Positions 9,801-18,782 are shown, numbered from the stretch's first letter. The stretch: DNA of 24,284 nucleotides from Priapulus caudatus (GCF_000485595.1 NW_014577064.1:812363-836646); one strand, 5' to 3'. The notes: generated by a model from the sequence alone, not told the origin. Made by a program: numbers and translations.

Positions 9801-12043
9801 TCACATGTGTTTAATAATAATATTACACTTACATATATAAACTAACCCTTTTAAATGTTTTTAAACATCTAATCTACCTTTACATAGCATATGGAAAATT
9901 ACTCTGTGACAGTGATGACATATACGGGGAATTATCTACGACATACTGTCATTAAAACATATATGGACTTTAGCACCATTAATGAGCGCTAACACATAAT
10001 AAACTTACGCAGCTTTGCTCATAGGTATCGATGAACCATAACCTTTCTTATAATTCTCCTCAACACATGGATCACCGCCATAGAAGTCAACATGCAAATG
10101 TGGATTATCCTGCAATCAGCAAATGTCAATATGTGATATTTGCAATGATGTGATAATATGATGCAATGATCTGAAAAACAAGTACCTGGACAAGCTGTGC
10201 TGCATGTTCTCATGTGGCACTATCTATCACTTATCACAGTGTTACATAACAAGAATTTGTTGGAGTGTTCTATTTCTTGATGTGAGGTACAACAACTTAC
10301 AATAACCCTGCAGCCATTATTGTCTGTAGACCACTGCTGATTTTGGGTTTCCATACATTTACGAAAACACTCTACTGATATATACTCATGTGATACTAGT
10401 AACAATACTATTGACACAATGTGTGTCTAAAACGAGACTACATTGGTGATATGCCAACCCACTGTCACACCTTTATTCACCCACCTACCATTTCAGCTCC
10501 AACATCCTCCAGTACATCACAGAGGCGTACCCCTTTCCAGATGGCATTGCTCAGAGCAGCATTGCCCCAGCCTACTCCCTTCACCGTTTTTAGGTTAGAC
10601 ATCTCTGTTCGTCTGTTCCCAGCACACTAACAATGATAACGTGAAAAAAATGAAGTGTCATTCGATAATATAAGGACTACATGAATACGAATTATATTTA
10701 CTACTAAGATTTTATAATGTTTTATACATTTATTAATATTGCCTAATCACACAATACTACTATACTGCAAGTATAATTTTAGTATCTAGGTTCCCCTGCC
10801 TTCTATCTGCTTTCTGTTTAGCTCATCGAATTCCTTCCCATGTTAGACATCAGTGATACTTAACTAGACAAATTGTTGGTAGAATGAACACACTACTGGA
10901 CAACAGCAAGAACTCTTATTACATCTAGATAAATTTTGAAAATCCTCTGGTAAACTTCAGGCACATTACAACGACCATATAATCCAGGCTGGGGGGGGGG
11001 AGGCACAAATCCACCTAACTTACACTAGACACTGTAGACAGAAAGCTCTATCTCAGGCCACAAGAATGCTATTGTGATTAACAAAGCATTTTATCGACTT
11101 GGTCAACGATATTGGATTTTGATGCAAACAAACTTCTGACCCTCCAACAAATAACACCAATACACTATATATATCAATTTCATCGACTGCCAAACTCTGG
11201 TCACCAAGAGTTCTCGCATACCTGGAATAAGTGATCATGACATAGCAATTATCATCATTAGCATTAATTATCACATTCATCACGAAGCAAACAAAAACCA
11301 ACATTGAGGGCAACTTTTCAATATTGTATTGTATTGTATTTTAAGGAACAGACTTTTCAAACTCGTCTAGGCTAGGTCATTTAAATACATATGAAAATGG
11401 ATTTTCGAAACCTTACTGCACACCAGATCTGTTACATTTGCATTGTTGCACTCCATATGGGCAAGTATGTTGTATAGGAACCCCGATATCTTAATGGAAG
11501 AAGAGTATTATCACTATCTATGCAAGTGTGCGTGGCAAATCAACTAAATAAAGACTTCATTGGCAAATGTAACTTACCATGAGAGTACACATAACTGTAT
11601 GATGGGTATACTTTGCCTTGAGCTCGTGCAGGGACACTTCCCTCGGTTTAGCCACCATTCCATCAACTACAAATCTACAGAGTAAAGTGTTATACAAAGT
11701 TAAGGCACAGCTGATATTAGAAAATTCATTCAAATTATGGTACAATTAATTACAATGACGAATTTGCAATTTTTAAACAATTATGATACATGGTTATATT
11801 ATATATACATATAGCATATATACAAGCAAAGAAACTGCTTTCGATAGATAAATCTTACTTGTACTTGTGTGGGTTGATATCAGGTACTGGTGCATGGTTC
11901 CGAACATAGAAGTAATCTGTTGGTGTGACATAATGGCTGCGAATAATTTCAACAGGTGGCTCAGCATTGTACGGTTGAGGTGCGTTGACGGTCATGTCAT
12001 GCCTTCGTGTGGGTTCCCTGGCATACGAGTCAACCTCACTCAT
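3769..12043 (-). CDS. SUOX: Sulfite oxidase, plant-type (no cytochrome b5 domain), ten exons
   Basis: Joined minus-strand exons: 12043-11859, 11674-11578, 10626-10489, 10109-10009, 8985-8952, 7624-7551, 7361-7271, 6399-6245, 6105-5942, 3881-3769. They give 1152 nt, 383 residues plus TGA, with all nine introns GT-AG and all phases consistent. The enzyme family oxidises sulfite to sulfate at a molybdopterin-bound Mo. Visible motifs: VRNHAPVP (47-54), CAGNRR (95-100) with Cys95 as the expected Mo ligand, [16 protein letters not shown] (186-201), GARSVKWL (208-215), and RRDYK (231-235) with Tyr234 as the likely active-site Tyr. The dimerization domain starts near residue 241 and includes [16 protein letters not shown] and IWNLRGV. 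The length is close to plant sulfite oxidase (about 390 residues) and well short of animal SUOX, which adds a transit peptide and a heme domain. The start at 12043 is supported by an in-frame TGA at 12055-12053 and an A at -3. The C-terminus is Ser-Lys-Tyr. Family assignment is very secure. Confidence 0.95.
3974..4579. mobile_element. 606-bp foldback element in the last SUOX intron
   Basis: Two ~231-bp arms in inverted orientation (3974-4206 and 4349-4579) around a ~142-bp spacer. The ends are CAAGAGCGTAT and ATACGCTCTTG, flanked by AACAAAT on both sides (3967-3973 and 4580-4586), a 7-bp TSD. Shared arm landmarks are TGTTGCAGTATTAGTC, GATCAGCTGTCCTACCTTG and CGCTGAGATAATGAGCGGTG. It encodes nothing; the ORFs it yields are arm translations. 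Confidence 0.9.
4580..4997. other. Intron sequence with a G-rich patch
   Basis: Part of SUOX intron 9. It holds a G-rich run at 4950-4980 (GGTGGTGGTGGGGGGAGGG). Nothing else is recognised. Confidence 0.5.
4998..5616 (+). repeat. Dispersed repeat DR, copy 1 (intron 9 of SUOX)
   Basis: It matches 14668-15254 in direct orientation from GCAGTTCAGTCCTTTGTTAA through CTTGAGGGTCAAAAGGTTAT, TTTCAATAAAGTGA, CCTTAAGTTAA and TGACCTTTGACC to the end motif TCTACA-GCTGCATC-ACTTCGTCA-GCTGAG. Divergence is moderate, with indels. The shared ends suggest a transposon family of unknown type, and a C-run lies at 5480-5494. No coding content is seen. Confidence 0.85.
5942..6105 (-). CDS. SUOX: SUOX exon 9 (residues 292-346)
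   Basis: Acceptor TTTACAG, donor GTAAGAC, 164 nt. It encodes [17 protein letters not shown], then [12 protein letters not shown] and EIVCKA, all typical of the dimerization domain. Confidence 0.96.
6245..6399 (-). CDS. SUOX: SUOX exon 8 (residues 241-291)
   Basis: Acceptor TTTATAG, donor GTGAGTT, 155 nt. It starts with [15 protein letters not shown] and runs through the SVQAAIT and SGYALSGGN strands of the Mo-co dimerization domain. Confidence 0.94.
7271..7361 (-). CDS. SUOX: SUOX exon 7 (residues 210-240)
   Basis: Acceptor is a T-run followed by AG, donor GTGGGTG, 91 nt. It encodes [10 protein letters not shown] and [13 protein letters not shown]. Tyr234 corresponds to the active-site Tyr of the family, and the exon ends at the border with the dimerization domain. 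Confidence 0.94.
7551..7624 (-). CDS. SUOX: SUOX exon 6 (residues 186-209)
   Basis: Acceptor TTGGCAG, donor GTGAGCG, 74 nt. It encodes [20 protein letters not shown], one of the most conserved stretches of the cofactor domain, including Arg193 and His195. Confidence 0.96.
8952..8985 (-). CDS. SUOX: SUOX exon 5, 34-nt microexon (residues 174-185)
   Basis: Acceptor TCTGCAG, donor GTAAGAA. It encodes [11 protein letters not shown], matching the family's D-P-x-x-x-V-L-L-A-Y-E segment. Phases on both sides fit exons 4 and 6 exactly. Confidence 0.92.
10009..10109 (-). CDS. SUOX: SUOX exon 4 (residues 141-173)
   Basis: Acceptor GATTGCAG, donor GTAAGTT, 101 nt. It encodes HVDFYGGDP and [11 protein letters not shown], matching the family's segment before the conserved Asp-Pro. 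Confidence 0.93.
10489..10626 (-). CDS. SUOX: SUOX exon 3 (residues 95-140, Mo-ligand Cys)
   Basis: Acceptor ATTGTTAG, donor GTAGGTG, 138 nt, phase 0 on both sides. It opens with [10 protein letters not shown], the signature of the sulfite oxidase fold, and continues through [18 protein letters not shown] and RLCDVL. Confidence 0.96.
11578..11674 (-). CDS. SUOX: SUOX exon 2 (residues 62-94)
   Basis: Acceptor TCTGTAG, donor GTAAGTT, 97 nt. It encodes the strand running up to the Mo-binding Cys and ends with T-L-M. Plant and vertebrate enzymes as I recall them have T-L-Q at this point. Confidence 0.93.
11859..12043 (-). CDS. SUOX: SUOX exon 1 (residues 1-61 plus 2 nt)
   Basis: This exon encodes the N-terminus. 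It contains the family's N-A-E-P-P segment (26-30) and the F-Y-V-R-N-H cofactor-binding stretch (45-50). The donor is GTAAGAT at 11858. No transit peptide or heme-domain HPGG motif precedes it. A possible 5'-UTR acceptor (pyrimidine-rich, CAG ending at 12065) lies 22 nt upstream of the ATG, and an in-frame stop follows it, so any upstream exon would be untranslated. Confidence 0.93.
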
Positions 12044-12330
12044 CGTGCTTGCTCAAGTAGTGTACTGAAGAAACGGGAATAGGAATCTGGTTCATACGCA
12101 GTACCTCACAGTTATGTGTGTAACGATTCTCTGATGCAATGGTGAATCACGACACAGCAACCCATGATATGATAATCAATACTAATCATCCATACCCAGG
12201 GTACGTTCCGGCAGTACCCTGGAGGACAGAGACCCTCTCAGCGCCAGTAACATTGGCAAAACACCGGCTCTCCGAGTCGGTGGCTTGAGCGAGAGTTGTT
12301 AGCAAGTACCTATACATTTTTATTTATAGC
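12044..12330 (-). promoter_or_regulatory. Upstream flank of SUOX (putative 5' UTR and promoter region)
   Basis: It lies directly 5' of the SUOX start codon. It contains an in-frame stop (12055-12053), a possible untranslated-exon acceptor (AG at 12066-12065), and a short hairpin CAGGGTAC...GTACCCTG around 12197-12222. No TATA box or other core element can be placed with confidence. Confidence 0.35.
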
Positions 12331-13187
12331 ATCAATGAGCAAACATGGCCTACATGTTTTACCTAAAGGATATCATGCCATAAGACCACCCTTAAAAAAT
12401 TGTTTGTTTCCTCTTTACCTACTCGCCTCTCAGGGTACCGAGTAGGTAGGTAGGTGAAAAATCTTTTTTATTTTGTTTTGACAAGATGTGTGTATGTATA
12501 TTGTATATTCTGTTTTGTGTATATGTTTTTGCGGACCGAATTAGATTTTTTTTTTGGCGAAACAAAATAATTTTTGTTTTGTTTTAATCGGCCAATAAAA
12601 TGTGTCAAGTAGCGGCGTTTTGGCGAGTCGGTCGGTAAAGGGGAAACAAGCAATATTTTACCTTAGGCCCAATTTATCAACATTTTACAAACTTGAAATA
12701 GAGAATGCAAGCGTGAAACATGACATTGACAAAAACACTTCGGACATCATTCACGATGTGTATTATACTTATACTCTGTTCAGTTCAACAGCTAAGTACT
12801 ACGCAATGCCGTACACTAAATTGTTCAGACAAGCAAGAGTCAGTGAAACAGTCTTATCTTTATTTTTATTATTTTTTTTTAATTCGTGAGGGTCGGTAAA
12901 AAACTGCTTGTACCAGCCCTCTGGGCCAGTGCAAAAAATCTGAATTTCATGCCCTGTATATATATCCAACACAATAATAAGGTCTCTGTATTTGCATCTT
13001 GAAAGCAGTACTAATTTAACTTTATTTATCACGATATTTATCACCACTAAGTCTACCTGACCTTCACCATCCAATCAGGGCTACACGACCAATATTGGGA
13101 TCGAAGGGCTGAACAAAACCTAACACAGTAGATGTAAAACTGATTCAGCACCTACACGTTTTCTGCTGACCTCGGCAGTTACACCCA
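12331..13187. other. Intergenic stretch, no supported gene
   Basis: It includes a CCTACTCG...CGAGTAGG hairpin at ~12418-12449 and T-rich patches. The 95-codon plus-strand ORF at 12602-12889 shows no recognisable family, ends in a T-rich hydrophobic run, and is treated as chance. Confidence 0.5.
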
Positions 13188-13240
13188 GGTAGATATACCT
13201 AGAGTGGCACTACTAGTGTCACTCTAGGTATATATCTACC
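13188..13240. repeat. Short palindrome
   Basis: GGTAGATATACCTAGAGTG and its near-perfect complement CACTCTAGGTATATATCTACC flank a ~12-bp centre. It could be a tiny MITE remnant or a cruciform-forming sequence. No TSD was identified. Confidence 0.8.
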
Positions 13241-13649
13241 CGTGCAGTGTCTACTAGTACTACTGTACATAGTGGTGTTAGTATATACACTTGAAACACA
13301 AAGGGCTGCATGGCTCACTGCCTGCGGTCATGGAATGGAGCCGCCCTGATAAAGCTAACTATATATGCAAAAAACGGTTTCGGAAGGAGTCACTCGAGAG
13401 AACTTCTACTGAGTATTAATATTATCCTCCTAGATATACGGTCACTACCTCTCAACAGCGTCACGTACAACACGCTTGAATGCAGCCGAAACATTTACCG
13501 AGGAAAAATGCGCAGGTATACATGTGGGTTTTCGCACGTACTGCGCAGCCGCAGTTAATACAAACTCGGTCGCGACTGTGCGAATCATTGGTGATCATAG
13601 GTACATAGCGACCTTAGTGGTTCAGTGTAGTAAAGGCACATCAATGTCG

Positions 13650-13841
13650 CACCTCTGGCCACAGCACCCGGCAGATATATGCGATATGATATGACTACTA
13701 GGCACTTAGGATATGACTACTAGGCACTTAAAAAAAAACCCTAACCCTAACCCTAACCCTAAAAAAAGAAAAATTAAATTAAATTAAAGTGCCTAGTAGT
13801 CATATCATATCGCATCTTTCTGCCAACACCCTGGCCACATG
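13650..13841. mobile_element. Inverted-repeat element with a telomeric (CCCTAA)4 core
   Basis: Inner arms GCGATATGATATGACTACTA (13681) and its complement ending at 13813 are strong. Weaker similarity continues outward (TGGCCACA...GGCAGA on the left, TCTGCC...TGGCCACA on the right). The left arm carries an extra direct duplication of ATATGACTACTAGGCACTTA. The core is an A-run, four CCCTAA units (13739-13762), then (AAATT)n. No TSD is assigned. The similar layout at 16573-17203 makes a transposon more likely than a chance telomere insertion. Confidence 0.75.
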
Positions 13842-14347
13842 TCGTGCCACAGACTCACTCTCAGTAAAAAAAAACATTGCCAACATTTTACAAATACTGT
13901 TGTCATTTACGCGTCTGTCATACACCCTATTTTAATGTCATAAGAGATGCAAAAACACATGTTATAATAGCATCTAAATAAAATCAAACTAATCTGATCT
14001 AATTAAATCCAAGGTAATTACTAATTAGCCAAAATAAATATCTGGCACTTTCTTCCTCGGCGCTCCAGCCCAGCAGGGGAGCTAAATTGTCTCCATACCC
14101 CCAGGTGCCCCGTAGCCTATTCTCATATACCCGCGATCTTCTTAGATCCATGAGATTCTCAGACTCGCGAATACGCAAGGCTGAGCATGTGAGCCACGTG
14201 CCTAGGGCAGTTATCTGTGTGTACGCAATATCAAGGACAGCCTGATATAGCAACTGCACATGGCGTAAAAGATAACCACGTCTCTCTAGATATTTCAATA
14301 GTACACGTGTGCATTTTTTTTTTAATATTGAAAATGACCTTTTAAAT
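13842..14347. other. Intergenic stretch, nothing recognised
   Basis: AT-rich on the left, with a mixed-composition segment 14040-14280. The 99-codon minus ORF at 13999-14298 has no family features I recognise. A T-run lies near 14316. Confidence 0.45.
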
Positions 14348-14662
14348 AATAGGTGCGTTCACACTGGCGCGAATTAGCGGGCTGCAAATCCCGGTTTTTG
14401 CAGCCCGCTCGAAAAACCGAGGTTTTTACAAGTGTGAACGCAATTAGCTCACTAAATCGCGCTCAAAATAGCGTCCTGCAAAGAACACTTCCGACTGCGC
14501 TAATTTGGAATAAGCGCGCTTATTTACACCGCGACGTGTTATCCCGCTCGGCGATTAGCGAGATATTTCCGCCTGTGTGAACAACGACACAATTAGCTCA
14601 CTATTATCTCCGCTATTAGCAGGATGAGCAGTGCGGTTTTTCTGTGTTTGAACACGCCTATT
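14348..14662. mobile_element. ~315-bp MITE with GGTGCGTTCACAC-type ends
   Basis: The ends AATAGGTGCGTTCACAC and GTTTGAACACGCCTATT are imperfect inverted repeats. Inside are repeated AATTAGC and GTGTGAAC motifs and a perfect hairpin GCGGGCTGCAAA...TTTGCAGCCCGC at 14377-14408. No convincing TSD is visible. The end type resembles PIF/Harbinger-like or similar MITEs, but the superfamily is unproven. It directly abuts the dispersed repeat starting at 14668. Confidence 0.75.
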
Positions 14663-14667
14663 GAAAT

Positions 14668-15254
14668 GCAGTTCAGTCCTTTGTTAACAGTCAACAAATC
14701 CATGTTCAACCCTCCTCTTGAGGGTCAAAAGGTTATCAGACACTTACTCTTCGCATGTCAGCGGAAAGTACATTTCATGGTACTTTCAATAAAGTGATAG
14801 AAATGGTAGGTCAGCGCTGAAACAAAAAAGTTTTGCACTCGGTCCGTTAGACCATGTACTCTGACATTACCCCCACTGCCCTTTGACCTGTGACCTCCAA
14901 TTTCGCGCTGGTGATGGGTTTCCACCCCATCACACTATACATCGAATATTAAGAGCGTAGCGGTCGATCGCTGTGAGATTTGCTCGCAATTCCGTATTTC
15001 CTCCTATGCCTTAAGTTAAAGGGAAAATATTCCCCTTCCATTAACACATCTTGACCTTTGACCGTTGACCCCCCAAATTCGACATCCCAAGTCCTTTTCG
15101 CGACCCCCCCCGCCCCCCGATGTCCCAAATATCAAGACCGTCTGTCAAGCAGTTAAGATTTGTGCCGTAACTGTTGACACACGGACTGACGGCCGGACGC
15201 ACATTCATGCGATTCTACAAGCTGCATCCAACTTCGTCAGCTGAGATAAAAAGA
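14668..15254 (+). repeat. Dispersed repeat DR, copy 2
   Basis: Direct-orientation counterpart of 4998-5616. Its last ~44 bp (from 15211) are also the first bases of the 4.4-kb tandem unit, so the unit's left breakpoint lies inside this repeat. The same 3' fragment recurs at 19625. Confidence 0.85.
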
Positions 15255-15589
15255 GATGCGTCCACACCATCTAGTTTGAAATTAGATGGTCCTCCTAAAT
15301 TTCAAATTGTTCTCTAAAAGTAATGCCGGCGTGCAAGCCTAAGAAAGATATTTTAAATGATGAATAAATGGATGATGATGGTTTTTCATGGTGATTCACC
15401 TACAATGAATGTATCAAACAATACAGTAATTGTTATTCACTTTAATAATATACTGAACGTGGAAAATTCAAAGAAAATTACCGTGAAAATGGGACAAAAT
15501 ATTCATTTGACTTTGAAAATCTCATGGTCCTCCTGATTATTTGATGCGCCCCGGACCATTGACCATCGCTTATTTCGACCCCTGGTCAA

Positions 15590-16380
15590 CTAGGGTGTAA
15601 CGATTCACCGATACCAGAATAGCGAGCGGCCCGCGATACGAAAATCGATACGCAGCGTCCGTATCGCGGATACAACAATACGCATGCCTGTGAACGAGCA
15701 CTGATTGTCGAAAATAACATTTATGCCTCGATACAAGGGCCCGGCCGGCGGTTTGTTGACACATAGCTTAGTGACGTATGCAGTACACGCATACGTGCGT
15801 TTCGCACGCGAATTGCAGGCACAACCAAGTAGTGATTCTCACAATTTCTCAAAGTGCATAGAACATTTTACCAATTTAGTGATCTCAGTTAGTCATAGAT
15901 TTGTCGCAGAGTAGTACTAACAGTAGATGTTTACATACGTCACCCGTTTTGCACACAGCAATTACGTTCGACCATTGTTAAAAGCAACAGTAAAGAAAAT
16001 TGCTGCATTTCTCCATTTCGATTTCTGCCAGCACAGCCGATGTATAATTTATATTTCTCTGACATTACAACTCGGAATAATTTAATTTTGCACTCATTTC
16101 AATGGCAGCCGCCATTGCTGTTACAAAGCGCATCAGGGCTTGATATTAAGTGTCGTCTTTTACGATTATGTCTTTAGTGCATAATTGAAATTCGAAAATT
16201 CAACTTAAATTTCAACTTTCAAGCAATTTTTTGCATGTTTTCGTTAACTATGATTTTTGTGCATACATATTTTAACATTAGCATTGTTTTCAACAAATTT
16301 ATGCTTGACTGACCTTGTCTGTGTATCCCGATACAATATTGATCATCACCTACGTATCGAGAACGTAATCATATCGTGGC
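15590..16380 (+). mobile_element. Candidate hAT-like element, copy 1 of unit
   Basis: It starts at CTAGGGTGTAACGATTCACC; copy 2 at 20007 reads CTAGGGGTGTAACGATTCAC. GTATCG/CGATAC motifs occur many times near the left side and again at 16325-16375 (GTATCCCGATAC, TATCGAGA, ATATCGTGG). The start resembles hAT-type GGGGTGTAACG ends, but a matching right terminus was not found, so the limits are approximate. Confidence 0.45.
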
Positions 16381-16572
16381 CAAAGCGCATCAATCAAACT
16401 CTAAAGAGTCAACAACAGTAAGAAGGAAACTAAAGTGCTATATATAGAACAACAACTCGCCCTATGGCACACAGAACTTGTGTATCGTATTCGGCTTTTC
16501 TTTATCCGTGCCAGGGGACTTCTGGTACGTAATCGCCCCTAGTATATATATACACAACATATTGCCGATAAA

Positions 16573-16614
16573 GTCTAAATGTCCCTCTGACCTGGCTCGT
16601 TTAGCTATTTCTGA

Positions 16615-16665
<51 letters not shown>

Positions 16666-17203
16666 TAATATATAATAGGGTTAGGTTATGGTTACGGTTA
16701 GGGTTAAGGGCCGGACACACTAGGCGATGGCATCGGGCGATGGCATCGAGCGATGTAATCGCCCGATCTATCACGCGAGCGAGTGACACACTAGGCGATT
16801 AAATCGGGCGATTTACACGCAGCGCCGTTGTGCTGAAAAAAAAATACATTGTGATTTCGCGCATTGTGTCTGAGTGCATTGTGTTCACTCTGGTTCAGTC
16901 ATCAGAAATTATGCATGTGCTTGTTGTTCATTGGCTGATGAATTGTACAATCGGGCGATGTTTATCGCCGGCGCGGACACACTAGGCGATGGCATCGGTG
17001 ATAATATCAAAACGTTTTGATCTGTGCGATGGCATCGGGCGATGACATCGGGGAGAAATCGGTGGCGATTGAGTGGACACACTAGGCGATTTTCACGGCG
17101 ATTACATCGCCCGATGCCATCGCCTAATGTGTCCGGCCCTTTAGGGTTAGTCAGAAATAGCTAAACGAGCCAGGTCAAACAGAGGTCAGGGGGACATATA
17201 GAC
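16573..17203. mobile_element. Foldback element with TA and telomere-like core, copy 1
   Basis: The left arm (16573-16619: GTCTAAATGTCCCTCTGACC then GGCTCGTTTAGCTATTTCTG) is repeated inverted at 17148-17203. Between the arms are (TA)n at 16618-16675, a TTAGGG-like stretch at 16677-16706, and the Harbinger-like MITE at 16707-17140. Outside the MITE the pre-insertion element would be arm, (TA)n, TTAGGG-like repeats, arm. Confidence 0.8.
16707..17140. mobile_element. PIF/Harbinger-like MITE, TSD TTA, copy 1
   Basis: 434 bp with ends AGGGCCGGACACACTAGGCG and its near complement CGCCTAATGTGTCCGGCCCT, flanked by TTA at 16704-16706 and 17141-17143. The TTA duplication (TWA type) and this end sequence fit PIF/Harbinger. 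Subterminal CGATGGCATCGGGCGATG motifs recur many times in both orientations, as expected for transposase-binding repeats. The ORFs are repeat translations. Confidence 0.85.
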
Positions 17204-17966
17204 CCTTCGAGCCAAAGTATTCCAGTGTAAGTACTCACCACCCACTGAAGTGGTACCAGCATATATACAGTAGATTGGTGACTGCAGTCCCAAAAAAGCT
17301 ATATAAATGTATCACGTATGATAACAATAGTAGACATAGATATACGAGTGGCAGATGTTTTTGGGTGACATTTGATAACAAAATGCAAACATACTCTACT
17401 CTACCTTAACTCTAATGCTCATTTAGGTAAAGAATTTTTGCAAAACCATGCCATTGATTACTTTTAGCAGTCTGCGAAATTAACCACTGGCCCGGTATCC
17501 GAGGCCAGTAAATTTTCCGTGGGCCAATGAAACTGGTAAATGAACAAGCCCGATGGGCCAGTGGAAAAAAAATGGAGTAAATGGTCTATTAATGATATTT
17601 CAGCTTCTTTATGTGATGATCAGTCTGAGAATTTACCGAAATTCCCGATATTTTGGTATGAAAATTTACCGATATTTACCGATAGGGCATCATATTCCCG
17701 ATCTTAAGTAGGGGAATTAACTAGTCAACACCATGCGTGTTTGTCGCCGCTAGAGGTCGGAACAACTTCCGGTTTCCGGGGTTCTGGTTTTCAACGTGGC
17801 TGAAACGTGTTGGCCTAAGTTACTGTTCGAGGTCGCAAATGAGTTTTCTGATTATGAATGAGCGTGATGATGATGAGTACGATGGCAGTGACAATGAGAT
17901 GGGGGCGAGGAAAGTGGATATTTTTTTTTCAATTTCATGAAAGAATAAATCTCTAAGAATACACCA
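17204..17966. other. Spacer of tandem unit with possible captured 5' exon, copy 1
   Basis: It holds an inverted pair CCACTGGCCC/GGGCCAGTGG (~17484-17564), degenerate ACCGATATTT repeats (17635-17690), an ETS-type ACTTCCGG (17765-17772), and a 33-codon acidic reading frame from ATG 17838 (MSFLIMNERDDDEYDGSDNE...). The frame is disrupted in copy 2 after 22274. No protein family is recognised. Confidence 0.4.
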
Positions 17967-18171
17967 GGGCCCAGATTCATCATTGGTGCGTAAGTTACCG
18001 TCCATAGGCAGGCATCCTACGAAGTGCGTACGTAACGTTGCTGAGGTTAATTCATCAAGCCGTCCTAGCCCGTGCGTAGGCATATCTTAATGAGTTGCAC
18101 ATAACCCCGCTGGTAGCAGCCGCATTCCTTCCTCGCTGCAGTATTTCATGTGACACCGTTTTTTGCCCATA

Positions 18172-18622
18172 CTCAGCAGCTAGGGCCTGCATGCCTCCCA
18201 AAGTTATACTCGGTCGGGTTTTTAACACATTCTAACTCTAAAACTGTTACGTTAAAAATTATTAAAATATTTACATAAACAGACAAGACGGTTGTTATTT
18301 TGAATACGAAGTTTTATTTCCAATCGTAGTTTATTTCAAAAGTTATATCAGCCGAAAGTTGCTACCTTGACTCGATTGCAACACTAGCTGGTCAAATATA
18401 AACAATATGGCGCTCTAGCGGGCGTGGTAGCAACTTTCGGCTGATATAACATTTGAAATAAACTACGATAGAAAATAAAACTTCGTATTCAAAATGACAA
18501 CCGTCTTGTCTGTTTATGTAAATATTTTAATAATTTTTAACGTAATAGTTTTAGAGTTAGAATGTGATAAAAACTCGACCGAGTATAACTTCGGGAGGTA
18601 TGCAGGCCCTAGCTGCGAGTTG
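18172..18622. repeat. Large palindrome (foldback), copy 1
   Basis: Left arm 18172-18366 and right arm 18426-18622, each ~195 bp, are inverted copies with few mismatches around a ~59-bp loop. Outer ends are GCAGCTAGGGCCTGCAT and its complement. Inner ends are CAGCCGAAAGTTGCTACC and its complement. It may be a MITE nested in the larger element. No TSD was resolved. Confidence 0.9.
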
Positions 18623-18782
18623 TGGCATGGGAATGTTAAACACAGCCACATCAAGAATAGCAGAAACGCGTACAACTGGGCAGATGCATGTAATAACGAG
18701 CTAATAATACCTATGTTGTATTAGCTCGTGATGTCAACAACACGGCACAGCCCAGAGTCTGACCCAGCCTAGCACAGCCCCA

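Noticed and set aside
10421-10630. Plus-strand ORF opposite SUOX exon 3
   Set aside because: It is antisense to the CAGNRR exon, which is the real coding strand.
11053-11313. Minus-strand ORF of 86 codons between SUOX exons 2 and 3, considered as an extra exon
   Set aside because: Exon 2 joins exon 3 in phase and matches the family without insertion. The ORF has no sulfite oxidase motif.
12602-12889. Plus-strand ORF of 95 codons upstream of SUOX, considered as a neighbouring gene or a cytochrome b5 exon
   Set aside because: It is on the opposite strand to SUOX, has no HPGG heme-binding motif and no recognisable family, and ends in a T-run.
13739-13762. Contig end or true telomere suggested by CCCTAA repeats
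   Set aside because: There are only four units, enclosed in an inverted repeat with ordinary sequence on both sides.
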